From Zingiber officinale (Eukaryota; Streptophyta; Magnoliopsida; Zingiberales; Zingiberaceae): a DNA stretch of 64,000 bases. The notes under the pieces are model-generated. The model made no database searches. It was not told the origin of the DNA and was given only the letters and a program-made list of their open reading frames with translations. This document shows, one piece after another, positions 43,288-55,110 of the stretch. How positions within the stretch are numbered: the stretch's first letter is position 1; every line of letters begins with the position of its first letter. Location of the stretch: positions 78,631,859 through 78,695,858 of the forward strand of contig NC_055999.1 of assembly GCF_018446385.1 (NCBI RefSeq). The letters are read 5' to 3'. The position numbers were made by a program, and so were the translations under genes.

Positions 43288-44204
43288 TGTTGGACCCCGT
43301 GTTAGTTTTGATGTGATCAACCAAGTTGGTTAGGTCCTGCTATATTTGATCCCTGTGTCTCAGTGTGCAGGAGCTTAGGAACACAGGAAGTCGAGCGGAA
43401 GACGCAGCTAGTGAGAAGGACGGCACGGGAAGGGAGTCGACGGGCTCGGTGCGTCCGAAGGATGAGAGAGCTGCGGAAGAGTACTCCGGTGGGCGTGAAT
43501 AGCGTGCGCGGCGTTCGAGGGACGTGAAGCCGGGACGGAAGGCTGCTCGAGGAGAACACCGCAAATTGGGTTCGGGTGAGCCCTATTTCGGTTGGCCGAA
43601 ATCACCCAAACAAACGGAGCTTCGGAAGACAAAGTGAAGAAGAAAAGGAGTCAAAAGAGGCTGGAAGTTACTGTAGCAGGAACCTTGAAGGCGCCTTAAA
43701 CACATTGAAGGCGCCTTGAATGGATTTAAGGCGCCTTGAGCAGGCCAGTTTGACCGTTTGCGCTGCAGATAAAGTTTTATCCGCAGATTGAGTTGGAGGC
43801 GCCTTAAACCCTGTTGGAGGCACCTTGGACTCTCGGGATAAGATTTTCAGGGCCTATATAAAGGGCCCTGGAGCTAGGAATTCAACAACAACTCAAGCAA
43901 TCAATCTGTAAACAATTCCTAAGCAACTAGTGAGCTTCAAAAGTGTAAAAGGTTTCTCCGCCTTCAGAGAAGGAGATTTTTCTTACTGCGCTCTTTTCTA
44001 CTGTCCTGGATTAACAACCTCCTTGGTTGTAACCAGGTTAATCCCTGAGTCTTTTCTGTTCCTATTTCTTTTTCTGTTTCATTAATTTAGTTGCTGTTAT
44101 TTTTATTGCTGATTTAATTATGAGTTGAAATCCGAGGAAGTTAGTTTTTATTTTCTTGTTTTCAGCAATTCACCCCCCTCTTGCCGGTCTCCGCTGCACC
44201 AACA
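43288..44204 (+). repeat. E4 5' LTR
   Basis: Carries AAGGCGCCTT palindromes at about 43684-43832, a TATA box (TATATAAAG, 43855-43863) right after them, a conserved TTCTCCGCCTT...GAAGGAGA hairpin (about 43954-43980) and the C-rich U5 end. Confidence 0.93.
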
Positions 44205-44206
44205 AG

Positions 44207-44218
44207 TGGTATCAGAGC
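44207..44218 (+). other. Primer-binding site of E4
   Basis: TGGTATCAGAGC two bases after the LTR end; initiator-Met tRNA type. Confidence 0.93.
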
Positions 44219-44269
44219 CTGATCGCCTCAGAAAGACTAACCGCCAACTGAAGCACTACGATCAAGACG

Positions 44270-45724
44270 ATGGCCGGAGTGAACATCTATCCCCCGAAGT
44301 TCGACGGAGACTTCGCCACATGGAAGCGCAAAATGGAGGTATTTTTTAAAACGGATTTTGATATTCTTATTACAATGAAATATGGTTTTGCAACGCCGAA
44401 AGATAAAGAAGAAAACACATGGAGCAAGAAGGAGCAAGCCGATTTCGTCGCCAACGGAAAGGCTGAGTTCCACCTACTCAGCGTTCTACCGCCGCAGGAG
44501 GTAAATCGGACCGGAAGCTACGAGTCAGCGAAAGATCTCTGGGAAAAATTCTTGGAACTTCACGAAGGTACTTCCGAAGCGAAGCTAGCGAAGCGCGACA
44601 TCCTCCGGAACCAGTTAACGAACCTTCGGATGAACCAAGGTGAGAAGGTAGCGCAACTCCAAGCAAGAATCAAGGAGCTGATAACGCAACTAACGAACCT
44701 TGGAGAAGAGGTAACCAACCGGGATTCCATTCGATACGCGCCCAATGCCTTCCCGAGAACTCCAGAGTGGGCCTCCTTAGTAGATGCATACTACATCTCT
44801 AAGGACCTCGAGGTAAGTACGTTAGAACAATTATTTTCGACTTTTGAACTTCACGAATCTCGAGTTTCAGAGCCAAATGGAGTAGAGAAGACCGGTCAGA
44901 ACATAGCTCTAAAAGCAAAAGTAAACGGTTCTGACTCCGAAGCCTCAGTCGACGAATCCGAAGCGACACTACTGGTAAGACGCTTCAATAAACTTTTCAG
45001 TAATAATAAATTTAAATCGCAGAGGCATCATCGAAAGAAGAGGACGGTTCGTTGCTACAACTGCAACGAAGAAGGGCACATCAAGGAGGACTGCCCAAAA
45101 TTGAAGAGAAAGGAGAAAGAAAAGGAAAAGCCAAAATACAAGAAACCAGAACCCTCCAAGCACAAGAATCTGAAGGCTACCTGGTCAGATTCGTCAACCT
45201 CTGAGTCGGACATCGAAGAATTCTCAGGGTTAGCGCTAATGGCGAACCATCAACCGAAAGAAGATTCAAGCTCAGAGATGAGCATCGATGAAGGGGGAGA
45301 ATCGTCAGAAGAAGAAAGCAACAGTGAAGGGGGAGCGTCACCAGACAAGGTAAGTAAGGTACGCAATCTAACCTCAACTCAATCTTTTAAATTTATCAAG
45401 TCTCTTTCTAAAGAGTTGGATGAATTAGAAAAAGAGAATGCTGAACTAAAGTTGAACCTAGCAAGAGCATGGCCGTTAGAAATGTATGATCATCTAAAAT
45501 CAGAAAATGAAAATTTGAAATTAGAAATTGAAAAACTGAAATCTGATGCATGCTTAAATCAATTTCCAAATTCAAAATTAAGAATTTATGGTAAATTAAA
45601 TTGGTATATAAGGAAGCATCAAGGTCAACTTAGAAAAATACCAAGAAACTATGTACCCCCTAGATTTTTGAATAATTCTGTAGGAAGGAACCTCTTTTGG
45701 GTTCCAAAATCTGTGCTTAATTAA
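44270..45724 (+). CDS. E4 gag protein (intact, gag-only)
   Basis: 484 codons from ATG 44270. The N-terminal UBN2-type capsid domain starts FDGDFATWKRKMEVFF and includes SAKDLWEKFLELHEGT. It is followed by one CCHC zinc knuckle (CYNCNEEGHIKEDC, about residues 262-275), a Ser/Glu-rich acidic linker and a coiled coil (ELDELEKENAELKLNL and a second heptad run). It ends LFWVPKSVLN and then a stop. It would assemble particles and bind RNA in the cytoplasm. No protease, integrase or RT follows, so it depends on another element's enzymes. The capsid part is clearly related to that of E3. Confidence 0.9.
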   Translation: MAGVNIYPPKFDGDFATWKRKMEVFFKTDFDILITMKYGFATPKDKEENTWSKKEQADFVANGKAEFHLLSVLPPQEVNRTGSYESAKDLWEKFLELHEGTSEAKLAKRDILRNQLTNLRMNQGEKVAQLQARIKELITQLTNLGEEVTNRDSIRYAPNAFPRTPEWASLVDAYYISKDLEVSTLEQLFSTFELHESRVSEPNGVEKTGQNIALKAKVNGSDSEASVDESEATLLVRRFNKLFSNNKFKSQRHHRKKRTVRCYNCNEEGHIKEDCPKLKRKEKEKEKPKYKKPEPSKHKNLKATWSDSSTSESDIEEFSGLALMANHQPKEDSSSEMSIDEGGESSEEESNSEGGASPDKVSKVRNLTSTQSFKFIKSLSKELDELEKENAELKLNLARAWPLEMYDHLKSENENLKLEIEKLKSDACLNQFPNSKLRIYGKLNWYIRKHQGQLRKIPRNYVPPRFLNNSVGRNLFWVPKSVLN

Positions 45725-46537
45725 TTTTTCAAAAATTAAAAGCTTACAGTAAGAAAATTAAACATTGAAATTTTTTATGGAAGCTTTGTCTAAGGAAGTG
45801 GTTGTTGTTCCAATAACCAAGAAGGCCTAGTGCCTCGCCACGACCTGGAAGCTAAAATATTGAAAGAAAATGTTTAATTAACTTTCTGAAAAAGCATTAT
45901 ACAAGTATTAAATAATGCTTTGAAAGTTTATCAAATATTTGTTAAAATAAACAAAAATTCTTAAGAATTTTTTTTTCTAACTTAATTTCTTTTTGGGTTA
46001 GAATTTTTTTTTGGAGAATTCTAAAAGTTCATTTCACTTGACTTAGAAATTTTTTTTGGGAACCCTTAAACATTTACTTAAGATTTTTTTTTACTTAGAA
46101 AATTCATTTTAACTTAGCAATTTTTTTTTTCAAAAATTCATTTTACTAAAATTTTTTGGAAAATTTTTTAACTTGAAATTTTTTTTGTGGAAACTTTTTG
46201 ACTTGCAAAATTTTACCTAGAAAATTTTTCAAAATTTCATTCTTACTTGGAATATTTTTGAACCATTTATTTTACCTAACATATTGTTGGATAATTCTCT
46301 CTATTTTTATTAACCCCGTTTTTGCTATGATCAAAGGGGGAGAGAAAAGTACAAGTTTAGGGGGAGTTAGAAAAAATTTAAAATTTAAATTTCTTTTTCT
46401 ATTTTTTGTTGCAATTTTACTAATTGCAAAAATTATACTTAACTTGTTAGTTTAGTAATTTTTCTTTAAAATTACTTTTTATGTCTAATTTAACCCTAAC
46501 TTGAACTTGGGTTGATGCACATCAAAAAGGGGGAGAT
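45725..46537 (+). other. E4 non-coding 3' region
   Basis: No ORF of interest. The structured module lies at 45756-45879. T-rich degenerate repeats (ACTTAGAAAATTTTTT type) fill about 45960-46260. GGGGGAG strings stand near 46337 and 46360, and the polypurine tract is at about 46524-46537. Confidence 0.75.
45756..45879 (+). ncRNA. Multi-stem structured module in E4 (shared with the E2 LTR)
   Basis: Outer stem AATTAAACATT (45756-45766) with AATGTTTAATT (45869-45879), perfect over 11 bp; inner stem AGCTT with AAGCT; core with GTGG...CCAC, TGGTT...AACCA and AGGC-ctagt-GCCT pairings. The core strings CCAAGAAGG and GTGCCTCGCCACG also occur in E2, while the outer and middle stems differ in sequence but still pair. 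It lies 31 bases after the gag stop. Confidence 0.45.
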
Positions 46538-47494
46538 TGTTGGACCCCGTGGTAGTTTTGATGTGATCAACCAAATTGGTTAGGTCCTGCTGTATTTGAT
46601 CCCTGTGTCTGAGTGTGCAGGAGCTTAGGAACACAGGAAGTCGAGCGGAAGACGCAGCTAGCGAGAAGGACGACACGGGAAGGGAGCCAACGGGCTCGGT
46701 GCGTCCGAAGGACGAGAGAGCTGCGGAAGAGTACTCCGGTGGACGTGAAGAGTGTGCGCAGCGTTCGAGGGACGTGAAGTCGGGACGGAAGGCTGCTCGA
46801 GGAGAACACCGCAAATTGGGTTCGGGTGAGCCCTATTTCGGTTGGCCGAAATCACCCAAACAAATGGAGCTTCGGAAGACAAAGTGAAGAAGAAAAGGAG
46901 TCAAAAGAGGCGGGAAGTTACTGTAGCAGAAATTACTGTAGCAAGAACCTTGAAGGCGCCTTAAACACATTGAAGGCACCTTAAACACATTGAAGGCGCC
47001 TTGAATGGATTTAAGGCGCCTTGAGCAGGCCAGTTTGACCGTTTGCGCTGCGGATAAAGTTTTATCCGCAGATTGAGTTGGAGGCGCCTTAAACCCTGTT
47101 GGAGGCGCCTTGGACTCTCGGGATAAGATTTTCAGGACCTATATAAAGGCCCCTGGAGTTAGGAATTCAACAACAACTCAAGCAATCAATCTGTAAGCAA
47201 TTCCTAAGCAACTAGTGAGCTTCAAAAGTGTAAAAGGCTTCTCCGCCTTCAGAGAAGGAGATTTTTCTTAATTACTGCGCTCTTTTCTACTGTCCTGGAT
47301 TAACAAGCTCCTTGGTTGTAACCAGGTTAAATCCCTGAGTCTTTTCTGTTCCTATTTCTTTTTCTGTTTCATTAATTTAGTTGCTGTTATTTTTATTGCT
47401 GATTTAATTCTGAGTTGAAATCCGAGGAGGGTAGTTTTTATTTTCTTGTTTTCAGCAATTCACCCCCCTCTTGCCGGTCTCCGCTGCACCAACA
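46538..47494 (+). repeat. E4 3' LTR
   Basis: As 43288-44204, but about 40 bp longer. The extra bases are a duplicated TTACTGTAGCA segment and one more CATTGAAGGC.CCTTAAACA unit. TATA box at about 47140-47146. Confidence 0.93.
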
Positions 47495-48812
47495 CTAATA
47501 AACTGGAAGGACTTGTTCCTCGTTGGACACTTCAAATCTGGGCCCTAGACCTATCTTTTAATGATTTTCTGGGTCTATACCATCATCAAAAATTTCAGCA
47601 TCCTACTTAATCCTTTCGAATAATCATTTCAATGGGTGCATACCATCTTTCATTTGCAAATCGGAGCAATTAGAGGGTTTGGATTTATCCTACAACAAAT
47701 TATCCGGAGAGATACCCAAGTGTTGGCAAGAAGCAAATACGAACCTTTACTTTATTCACTTGGGAAACAATAAGCTCACCGGTGAAATTCCTAGCTCCAT
47801 TGGAAACTTGATTGGATTGGAGTCTTTGCATTTGGACAATAATGATCTCAGTGGACAACTTCCAATGTCATTACAAAATTACAGTAAACTACATGTCATT
47901 GATCTCACGGGCAACAACTTTTTAGGAAGGATACCTATGTGGATGGGACAAAGTTTGCAACAATTGACTATTCTCATATTACGGTCAAATATGTTTTCTG
48001 GCATTATTCCTTCAAATCTCGGAGAACTGAGCAATCTTCATGTTCTTGACCTTGCCAATAACAATTTTGGAGGATCTATACCATATTCCTTTGGCAATTT
48101 CAATGCAATAAGATTGACATCAAGAGCAACCGATGACACAATTTCAATTGAAGGATCAATTTCAATTAGAGTATCAGCCGAATATTTTGAATTTGGAGAA
48201 AGTGATAGTGTATCAATAGTTACAAAGGGATATAAATATAGATTTTCATCTATTCTCTATTTGGTGAAGATTATAGATCTTTCAAGCAATAATCTTACGG
48301 GTGAGTTTCCTACGACATTAGGATCTCTTGTAGGACTTCAAACTTTGAATTTGTCAAGGAACTTTTTAAAAGGCTGGATTCCAGATACTATTGGTGGAAT
48401 GAAGTCATTGGAAACATTGGATTTGTCATTCAACAACTTATCAGGTGTTATTCCTCAAGATTTGTTAAGATTGAATGCTTTGGACCATTTAAACCTTTCT
48501 TACAATAATTTGTCAGGGGATATTCCTTCCGGATTTCAACTTCAAACACTTCTTGATGCTTCCATTTATATGGGCAATGCTTATCTTTGTGGGGATTTGA
48601 TTAATAAGAGTTGCTCTAATGATGTCGACAACGATGTGACAAAGGAAGAGTTGCAAAAGAGTAAATCACAAATATTTCTATCAATTTACTTTGGTGCCTC
48701 ACTTGGTTATGTGATTGGATTATGGAGTGTGTTTATAATCCTACTATCCAAACACAATTGGAGGAATTTGTATTTTCATTTGATTGACAAAGTTCATGTA
48801 CCATTAAAGTAG
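47495..48812 (+). pseudogene. RLP-B, 3' part
   Basis: Resumes the RLP coding sequence after E4. One T is missing from the T run at 47565-47568 compared with RLP-A, a frameshift independent of E4. Past it the frame is open to the stop at 48812 and encodes the distal LRRs, island (six residues longer than in RLP-A), transmembrane helix and tail ending VHVPLK. Removing E4 alone would therefore not give a working gene. Confidence 0.92.
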
Positions 48813-50600
48813 GGTAACTAAATAATGTTTAGGCAAACTGTGGGACAAAATCTAAGTTAATATCAATGTAACTATTCAGATATTTAATATCAAGTTAATA
48901 GAGTCCGATTAAATTTTAGTAATGTTTAAGCAAATTCTGATATAAATAAAATTTAGTTTGTTTCGATGTGTAACTATTCAAATATTTTATCTTCTATAAT
49001 GGATCTTTATTACCCTATTGTGAGTACTTATAGTTAATATTATTATTTTTTCAATCTAAGGAAAAGATGCAAGTCCCTTGGTTAATAATATGGAGAATAA
49101 AGAAAAGAAGACTGATGCAGTACAAACTAACATAACAGAGACGTGAACACACTGTAGATAGTAAAATAAAGAATCAATTGTATGGAGACTTCGAGTGGAA
49201 TAGTTTGTGTTTTGGAAATGTTTATTTATGGAATGATCAAATTCAATAAATTTTAGATATTTTTTTTATATTTTTTATTTTTTGGTAGTCTGGCCCACCT
49301 TATTGTAGGGAGGTATTGGCTATCACTATTAAAACTAATATAATTGATCTTTGTACCAATTAAATTAGAATAAGTGGTCAATTTTGTACCAAACCTCACT
49401 ATATCACCATAATTTATAATCTAATTTATAATTTTTTTTTTCCCTTCTCAACTCATGGGCAATCCAAGTCTGCCACAGGCTAACTTGCTTGGACTCGCAA
49501 TATGCACGAACTAATCCATTTAAATCCGTTTTTCAATGAATTAATACAATTTCAATCCAACCTACTTAAATTATTTGACGGGATATATCAATCCAACGAG
49601 CCTAACTCAAATTGACAGTTCTAGTCAACATACTCCCTTTCCTACAAGAACTATATGTGGACTATTTTGTGATCTTAATTACATCCCCTCTTTATTTAAA
49701 TTTCTAAATGATTAATTATTGTGGTTATTTCTAATATATTTTATTAATTTTTATTACTATAGTAATAAAATTTAGAACAATTAAAAATATCTTTTAAAAA
49801 ATAAACATGATTAAGTTTTAAGATTGTTAAATGTTTGTTGAATATTATTCATGCTTGCATAATTCATGCAAATCAAACATCAAAAATAAATAACACATTG
49901 GAGAAATTGCCAATTCCTTTCTGCAACACTAATATATATTGGAGAAATTTTTAAATAATTTTTTGTTTGAATTTTTTAATATATTTCTTTGCAATAACTA
50001 ACTCCTTTTTCTATGGCACCCGATAAAATTTCTAATTAATTTTTTTATTTTAAAATTTATTATTATTATTATTATTATCAACAGCATCATCATCATCTTA
50101 CTATTATATTAATAATATGCCCCCTTTATTATATGAAGCTTAAAATAAAATTATGTTAATGTTCTTTTTTTATTCTTTTCACACTGAAAATAATTTCAAG
50201 ATTTATTAATAATTTTTACAAACACACCAATCAGGAATCCAGAGTTCGAGACTCAGCTACGGCGTATTATTGAAATTTTTTCTTATTAATCAATCAGTGA
50301 CCTAGAGTTCGAGACTCAACTACGAATTATTATTATGAATTTTTCTCATTAATCAATCAGAGATCTAGAGTTTTAGACTTTATGACGTATTATTGTGAAT
50401 TTTTCTCATTAATCAATTAGAAATCTAGAGTTTTCTTTAGTCCCATATCTTAGAATTGATAACACTATGAGTAGAAAAAGTTTTATAAATATCTTGGGTT
50501 TGCATGTTAAAAGTATACTTTTCTTGATTTTTTGACTAAAATTAAGTATGATATTAAATTAATTTTTTATAAGGGGATATGTTATAGTAACTTGTTACTC
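48813..50600 (+). other. RLP-B 3' flank (uninterrupted copy) with RLP fossil at 49626-49704
   Basis: Matches 3556-3645 joined to 20385-22030. The single ATAGA at about 48898-48902 is the empty-site counterpart of the E1 insertion. It holds the fossil RLP fragment, an (ATT)n tract at about 50058 and the roughly 60-bp tandem repeat at 50220-50430. No CACTA terminus is inserted here. No gene. Confidence 0.85.
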
Positions 50601-50760
50601 AGGTTCCGGAGGTATTTACAATTGCTAATTAAATAAACTTTTTTCTGAGCAGTTTTATTTTTCAACTTTTAAGTATTCCTGACCAAAGATTATAAAATAT
50701 GTGAATTCAAAATTAGCAATGACACATTGATATATGTGGATTATGTGTTGTTGATGATAT

Positions 50761-50935
50761 TTGTCGTCCTTTCGGGATGATCTAGTAGCTAGGGTATTTA
50801 TAATCATAAGGTCTGGGATTCGAATCTTGATAAAATTGAGATAAATATCTTCCTTATGTATTAATTATTATTCCAAAAATTAATAATCATCCGTTATTTA
50901 TCTCATCTTGAAATAAATTGATAAAATACTGGGTA
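50761..50935 (+). mobile_element. SINE-like repeat, copy 2
   Basis: Orthologous position to copy 1 at 24148. Head with TAGCTAGGGTAT and B-box-like GGGATTCGAATCTTG, then the body ending TTGAAATAAATTGATA. Confidence 0.5.
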
Positions 50936-51284
50936 CTAACATATTCATTTTTTTATCATGTTGTTGATACTTGTCAAACAGATGAGAGGTTGGTGAATTG
51001 CCATTGCCAATTGCACAAGTGGAGTTAATTAGAAGTGGTTTCCAGTGCACCACTGACCGAGTCTTGTGAAGATTAGACTCCAAAACGTGCTACGCAAGTT
51101 GTGGAAATGGAGGATGTATATATCTAATTAAAGCTACAGGAAAAGTCCAGATTAGATTCAACAACATGTAATTAATCCAAGTGTTGAACACGGCATAATT
51201 GAATTAATTAAGGCTATTAGCAATCTCCTCCTCCACATAAATCGTTCTCTCTTTAAGTTGAGATTGCTTTCTGCCGTCTTAGTG

Positions 51285-51494
51285 ATGGTAGTAAAAGATG
51301 ATTAGGATTGTCCTCAGTACTCTTATCAATTTATTTCAGGATTAATATAACGGAAATAAATTACGGATGACTACTAACTTTTGAAATAATGATTGACAGA
51401 TAAAGAAGACATTTATATCGACTATGTCGAGATTTGAATCTGATCTTATAATAACAGTATCTCATACATTAATCATTAGACCGTCCTGAGGAGA
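51285..51494 (-). mobile_element. SINE-like repeat, copy 3 (only in the RLP-B unit)
   Basis: Reverse complement of the same family (AGATCAGATTCAAATCTCG head; CCTGAAATAAATTGATA tail). The RLP-A unit has no such repeat at the matching place (about 24765-24815), so it either inserted after duplication or was lost from RLP-A. Confidence 0.55.
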
Positions 51495-51721
51495 TTTTAT
51501 TTTGATGGCCAAGTGATGTCCAAGCCCACTTCGTATCTTTATTAATTATACAATTGTACATCGTCGATGGTGATTCGACGACCTCAGAGTCCAGTCTATT
51601 TGATATTGACAGTTTGAATTGGTAAAACTTATTATGACAACTTCTGTTTATAAATCACATTTATATATATTCTCAACATTTTCTTTCATTTGTTAAGGCA
51701 CCATCATCATCATCATCATCA

Positions 51722-51768
<47 letters not shown>

Positions 51769-52299
51769 TAACTTAGTTTTATTGGTTACCAATTTAATAT
51801 TGTTGATTGTCAAAATATCTTTTACACATTTTTTTTTCAGATAATTTTTTTCATATCTTTATTAATTATACAATTGCCGTGTGATTCGACGACCTCAAAT
51901 CCAGTCTCTCTGATATCGACAATTTGAATTGGTAAAACTTAGTATGACAATTTCATTTTAATCACATTTATATTCTCAAAATATTTTTTTTCAGTTGTTA
52001 AGGCACCATTATAATAATTATTATTATTATTAACTTAATTTTTTTTATCTAGTCTGAAATCAAAGGATGCATCAACTTCTGTCCCATCAACTTCCATTTG
52101 ATAGCCTTCTATTGACTTGTTCTAAGTCAATTGTACAATGGGACTTGATATCACATAAAGTTATTCAAATCAATTTTTATAATATTACGAGAGAGAGATT
52201 TTCTATAGTGTTTACGAATAAAATGATAAAGTTAAAAAATTTAATAAATTCACATATCACAAACTAGTTGTACTATTTAACAATGAGATTTGATTTTGA

Positions 52300-53470
52300 A
52301 GTTCTATGATGCCGGTATTGTAAATGATATTCAATATCATATGAGGTCTTGTGATTCTTGCAGAACTTCTCAGAATAATGGTGTTAGCGTACCATCATCT
52401 GATGAGGGTGACAATTTAAATTTTTTTAGAGTATTTAAGGATATTGTTCAACTATTTTACTTTTTTTAGGTATAAAGTACAATTATTCTGGTGTGAATAG
52501 TTCCAATATAATCCAAAAGAGAAATCAATGGTTGAAAAGTTTAGTCTAACACTTCAAATCAAGTTTATTATTTAAATAATATAAAGTGTGGAGACCATTG
52601 GAAGGTAGTGCAACAGGTTTAATATCAAGAAATATACGAAGTAACTGAAGTTGATAAAGTATCTGATGAAATTAAATCGGGAAATAATCTTAACAGTGAG
52701 ACTAACCAAGATATTTCATCTAATAAAGCAACTTTAGTAGTTGGTGAAGGCTTAGAGATATCCCAACTTTGTAGATTAGATATTGATCATCAATATTTAA
52801 ATATGTCAAATGCACAAGTGGAGCTGGGTAGGGATGCTTAAAGTTTTCTTAATAATGAGGATAAATATAATGAAATTGATAGTGGCGCAGATGATCAATT
52901 ATCTCTTTCAGATGATGATAGCGATTAATTTTTATTTACATGGTATGAGTTATTTTTCTTCATTTTTAATTCATTTATGTTGATGCATATTTGTTGATCT
53001 ATATATATATGATGAGTATGCGATAGTCATGCTGCCCAAGAGAATTGAGCATCTACCAATTCAACATATACCTGATAATGATAGTTCTCGTAGTGGTAGT
53101 TGTTTTGTATTTACATTACAAAAGCTTTATTTAGTCAGCTATTTATTTAAGTGTTTCATTTGTTAATTGTTAACACTTTTGTATTTATAGGCCTACCGCT
53201 ACATAGCGACACACGCGACACACATTCCAATTAGCTATGACGTCAGATCAATGAACGGGACAAATTATAAGTTGCTTTTCATTAGAGTGATAGACATACA
53301 ATTAGCCCAAACATAGCTTCATTTATGACCGAATTAGATCTTTCAGTGAAGAAATTTGCTAGCTAAGAGTTGGAAGCATGTCCCTGTAGATAATAAAAAG
53401 ATGATATATGATCGATTATTAGTAAGTATAAGTAATTCAACATATTTATAACCACTACTCCATTATTACT
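52300..53470 (+). pseudogene. CACTA transposase remnant (DUF4216 plus TNP1-like), RLP-B unit
   Basis: Paralogous to 25537-26770. DUF4216-like NDIQYHMRSCDSCRTSQNNG and FFRVFKDIVQLFYFF at about 52300-52470, then the TNP1-like part near 53200-53420. Stops differ from those in the RLP-A copy, so both have decayed separately since duplication. Homology to the RLP-A unit ends at about 53479. Confidence 0.65.
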
Positions 53471-53479
53471 AATCATATT

Positions 53480-53710
53480 TGATCCTGTCCGGAATCTGAG
53501 TCAGATGAAGGTCAGATGAGCTATTACTGGGGTTGACCGGGAGGGGGCGAGGGGGCGATTGAGACACCTTTCTCGTATGCGCTTACAAGAATGGACTGCC
53601 ACGTGATGTTGACGGATGACGATGACTGAGCTGGCGGTACCTGAGCTCTACGCACACTCAGACAAACATACGGGCCTTAAAGATCAGAAACCAGGGAAAA
53701 AGTTCATGGG
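53480..53710. other. Unassigned GC-richer segment, possible LTR edge
   Basis: The paralogy with the RLP-A unit breaks off exactly here. The segment starts TGATCCTGTCCGG and is less AT-rich than its surroundings (GAGGGGGCGAGGGGGCG). It could be the start of an LTR, but I find no partner copy in the window. Confidence 0.3.
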
Positions 53711-55110
53711 CGTTAATTTAAATAGTTTAATTTAATTTAACTTAATTTTTAGTTAAGTTAATTTTAAATTTGATTTTTAATTTTAGTTTTAGTTTTGATT
53801 AATTTAGTTTAAAATAATTTTTAAGATAGTTTTTAAGTTAAACTAATTTTGAAAATAATTTTTAAAATAGATTTTTAAGTTAATTTTTAAAATAGATTTT
53901 TAAGTTAAATTTAAAATAATTTTTAAAATATATTAATAAAATATATTTTAAATTAATTTTAGAAATATATTTTTAAGTTAATTTTTAAAATAAATTTTTA
54001 AGTTAAAATAATTTTATAATTTTTAAAATAATTTTATAATTTTATAATTTTTAAAATAATTTTATAATTTTTAAAATAAATTTTTAGGTTAAAATAATTT
54101 TTAGTTAAAAATAATTAAAATAATTTCTTAAATTATTTTTTAAGTTAAAATAATTTTATAATTTTTAAAATAATTTTATAATTTTTAAAATAAATTTTTA
54201 GGTTAAAATAATTTTTAGTTAAAAATAATTAAAATAATTTCTTAAATTATTTTTTAAGTTAAAATAATTTTTAAAATAATTTTTATGTTAAATAAAATAT
54301 TTAAGATAATTTTTAAGTTATTTTTTTAAATTATTTTTTAAGTTAAATTAATTTTTAAAATAATTTCTTAAAATAATTTTTAAGAAACTTTTAAGTTAAA
54401 ATAATTTTTAAGAAATTTTTAAGTTAAAATAATTTTTAAGAAAATTTTTAGGAAGATTTTTAAGTTAAAATAATTTTTAAGAAAATTTTAAGTTAAAATA
54501 ATTTTTAAGAAAATTTTTAAGTTAAAATAATTTTTAAGAAAATTTTAAGTTAAAATAATTTTTAAGAAAATTTTAAGTTAAAATAATTTGTAAGAACATT
54601 TTAAGTTAAAATAATTTTTAAGAAAATTTTAAGTTAAAATAAATTTTTTAAAAAATTTAAGTTAAAATAATTTTTAAGAAAATTTTAAGTTAAAATAATT
54701 TTTAAGTTAAAATAATTTTTAAGAAAATTTTTAAGTTAAAATAATTTTAAAGATAATTTTAAGTAAAAATAATTTTCAACAAAATTTTTAAGTTACAATA
54801 ATTTTTAAGTAAATTTTTAAGTTAAAATAATTTTTAAGAAAAGTTTAAGTTAAAATAATTTTAAAGAAATTTTTAAGTTAAAAATTATAAGTTAAAATCA
54901 TTTTTAAAAAAATTTCAAGTTAAAATAATTTTTAAGAAAATTTTAAGTTAAATAATTTTTTTAAATAAAATAATTTTTTAAGTTAAAATATTTTTTCAAA
55001 AAATAATTTGATATTGAATTTTTAATTTAGTTATAAATTTAATTTAATTTAGTTTAATTCTAATTTATTTTAATTTTAATTTAATTTAATTCGATTTGAT
55101 TCAATTTGAT
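53711..55110. repeat. AT-only minisatellite, about 1.4 kb
   Basis: Degenerate tandem units of roughly 25-30 bp built from AAGTTAAAATAATTTTTAAG. Dozens of copies occur, cleanest at 54360-54760, with almost no G or C. No gene. Confidence 0.85.

Larger units (their letters stand above)
43288..47494 (+). mobile_element. E4: young gag-only LTR retrotransposon inside RLP-B
   Basis: LTRs 43288-44204 (917 bp) and 46538-47494 (957 bp) start TGTTGGACCCCGTG and end TGCACCAACA. Target-site bases ATAAT (43283-43287) and CTAAT (47495-47499) match in four of five. Primer-binding site at 44207, one intact gag ORF, no pol, and polypurine tract AAAAAGGGGGAGAT before the 3' LTR. The LTRs look nearly identical apart from an expansion of the GGCGCC repeats in the 3' copy. 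It interrupts RLP-B in an LRR codon corresponding to RLP-A position about 2255. Confidence 0.95.
50601..52270 (+). other. Distal RLP-B flank, paralogous to 24050-25500
   Basis: AT-rich without a gene. It holds two SINE-like repeats in opposite orientation and an (ATC)n(ATT)n microsatellite at about 51703-51768. Confidence 0.7.

Noticed and set aside
46570-46882. Several 70-90-codon frames in the E4 LTRs (also 43317-43632)
   Set aside because: They are LTR sequence present in both copies, without recognisable domains.
53480-53710. A complete LTR here
   Set aside because: Only a TG start and composition change support it; no partner LTR, primer site or target duplication was found.
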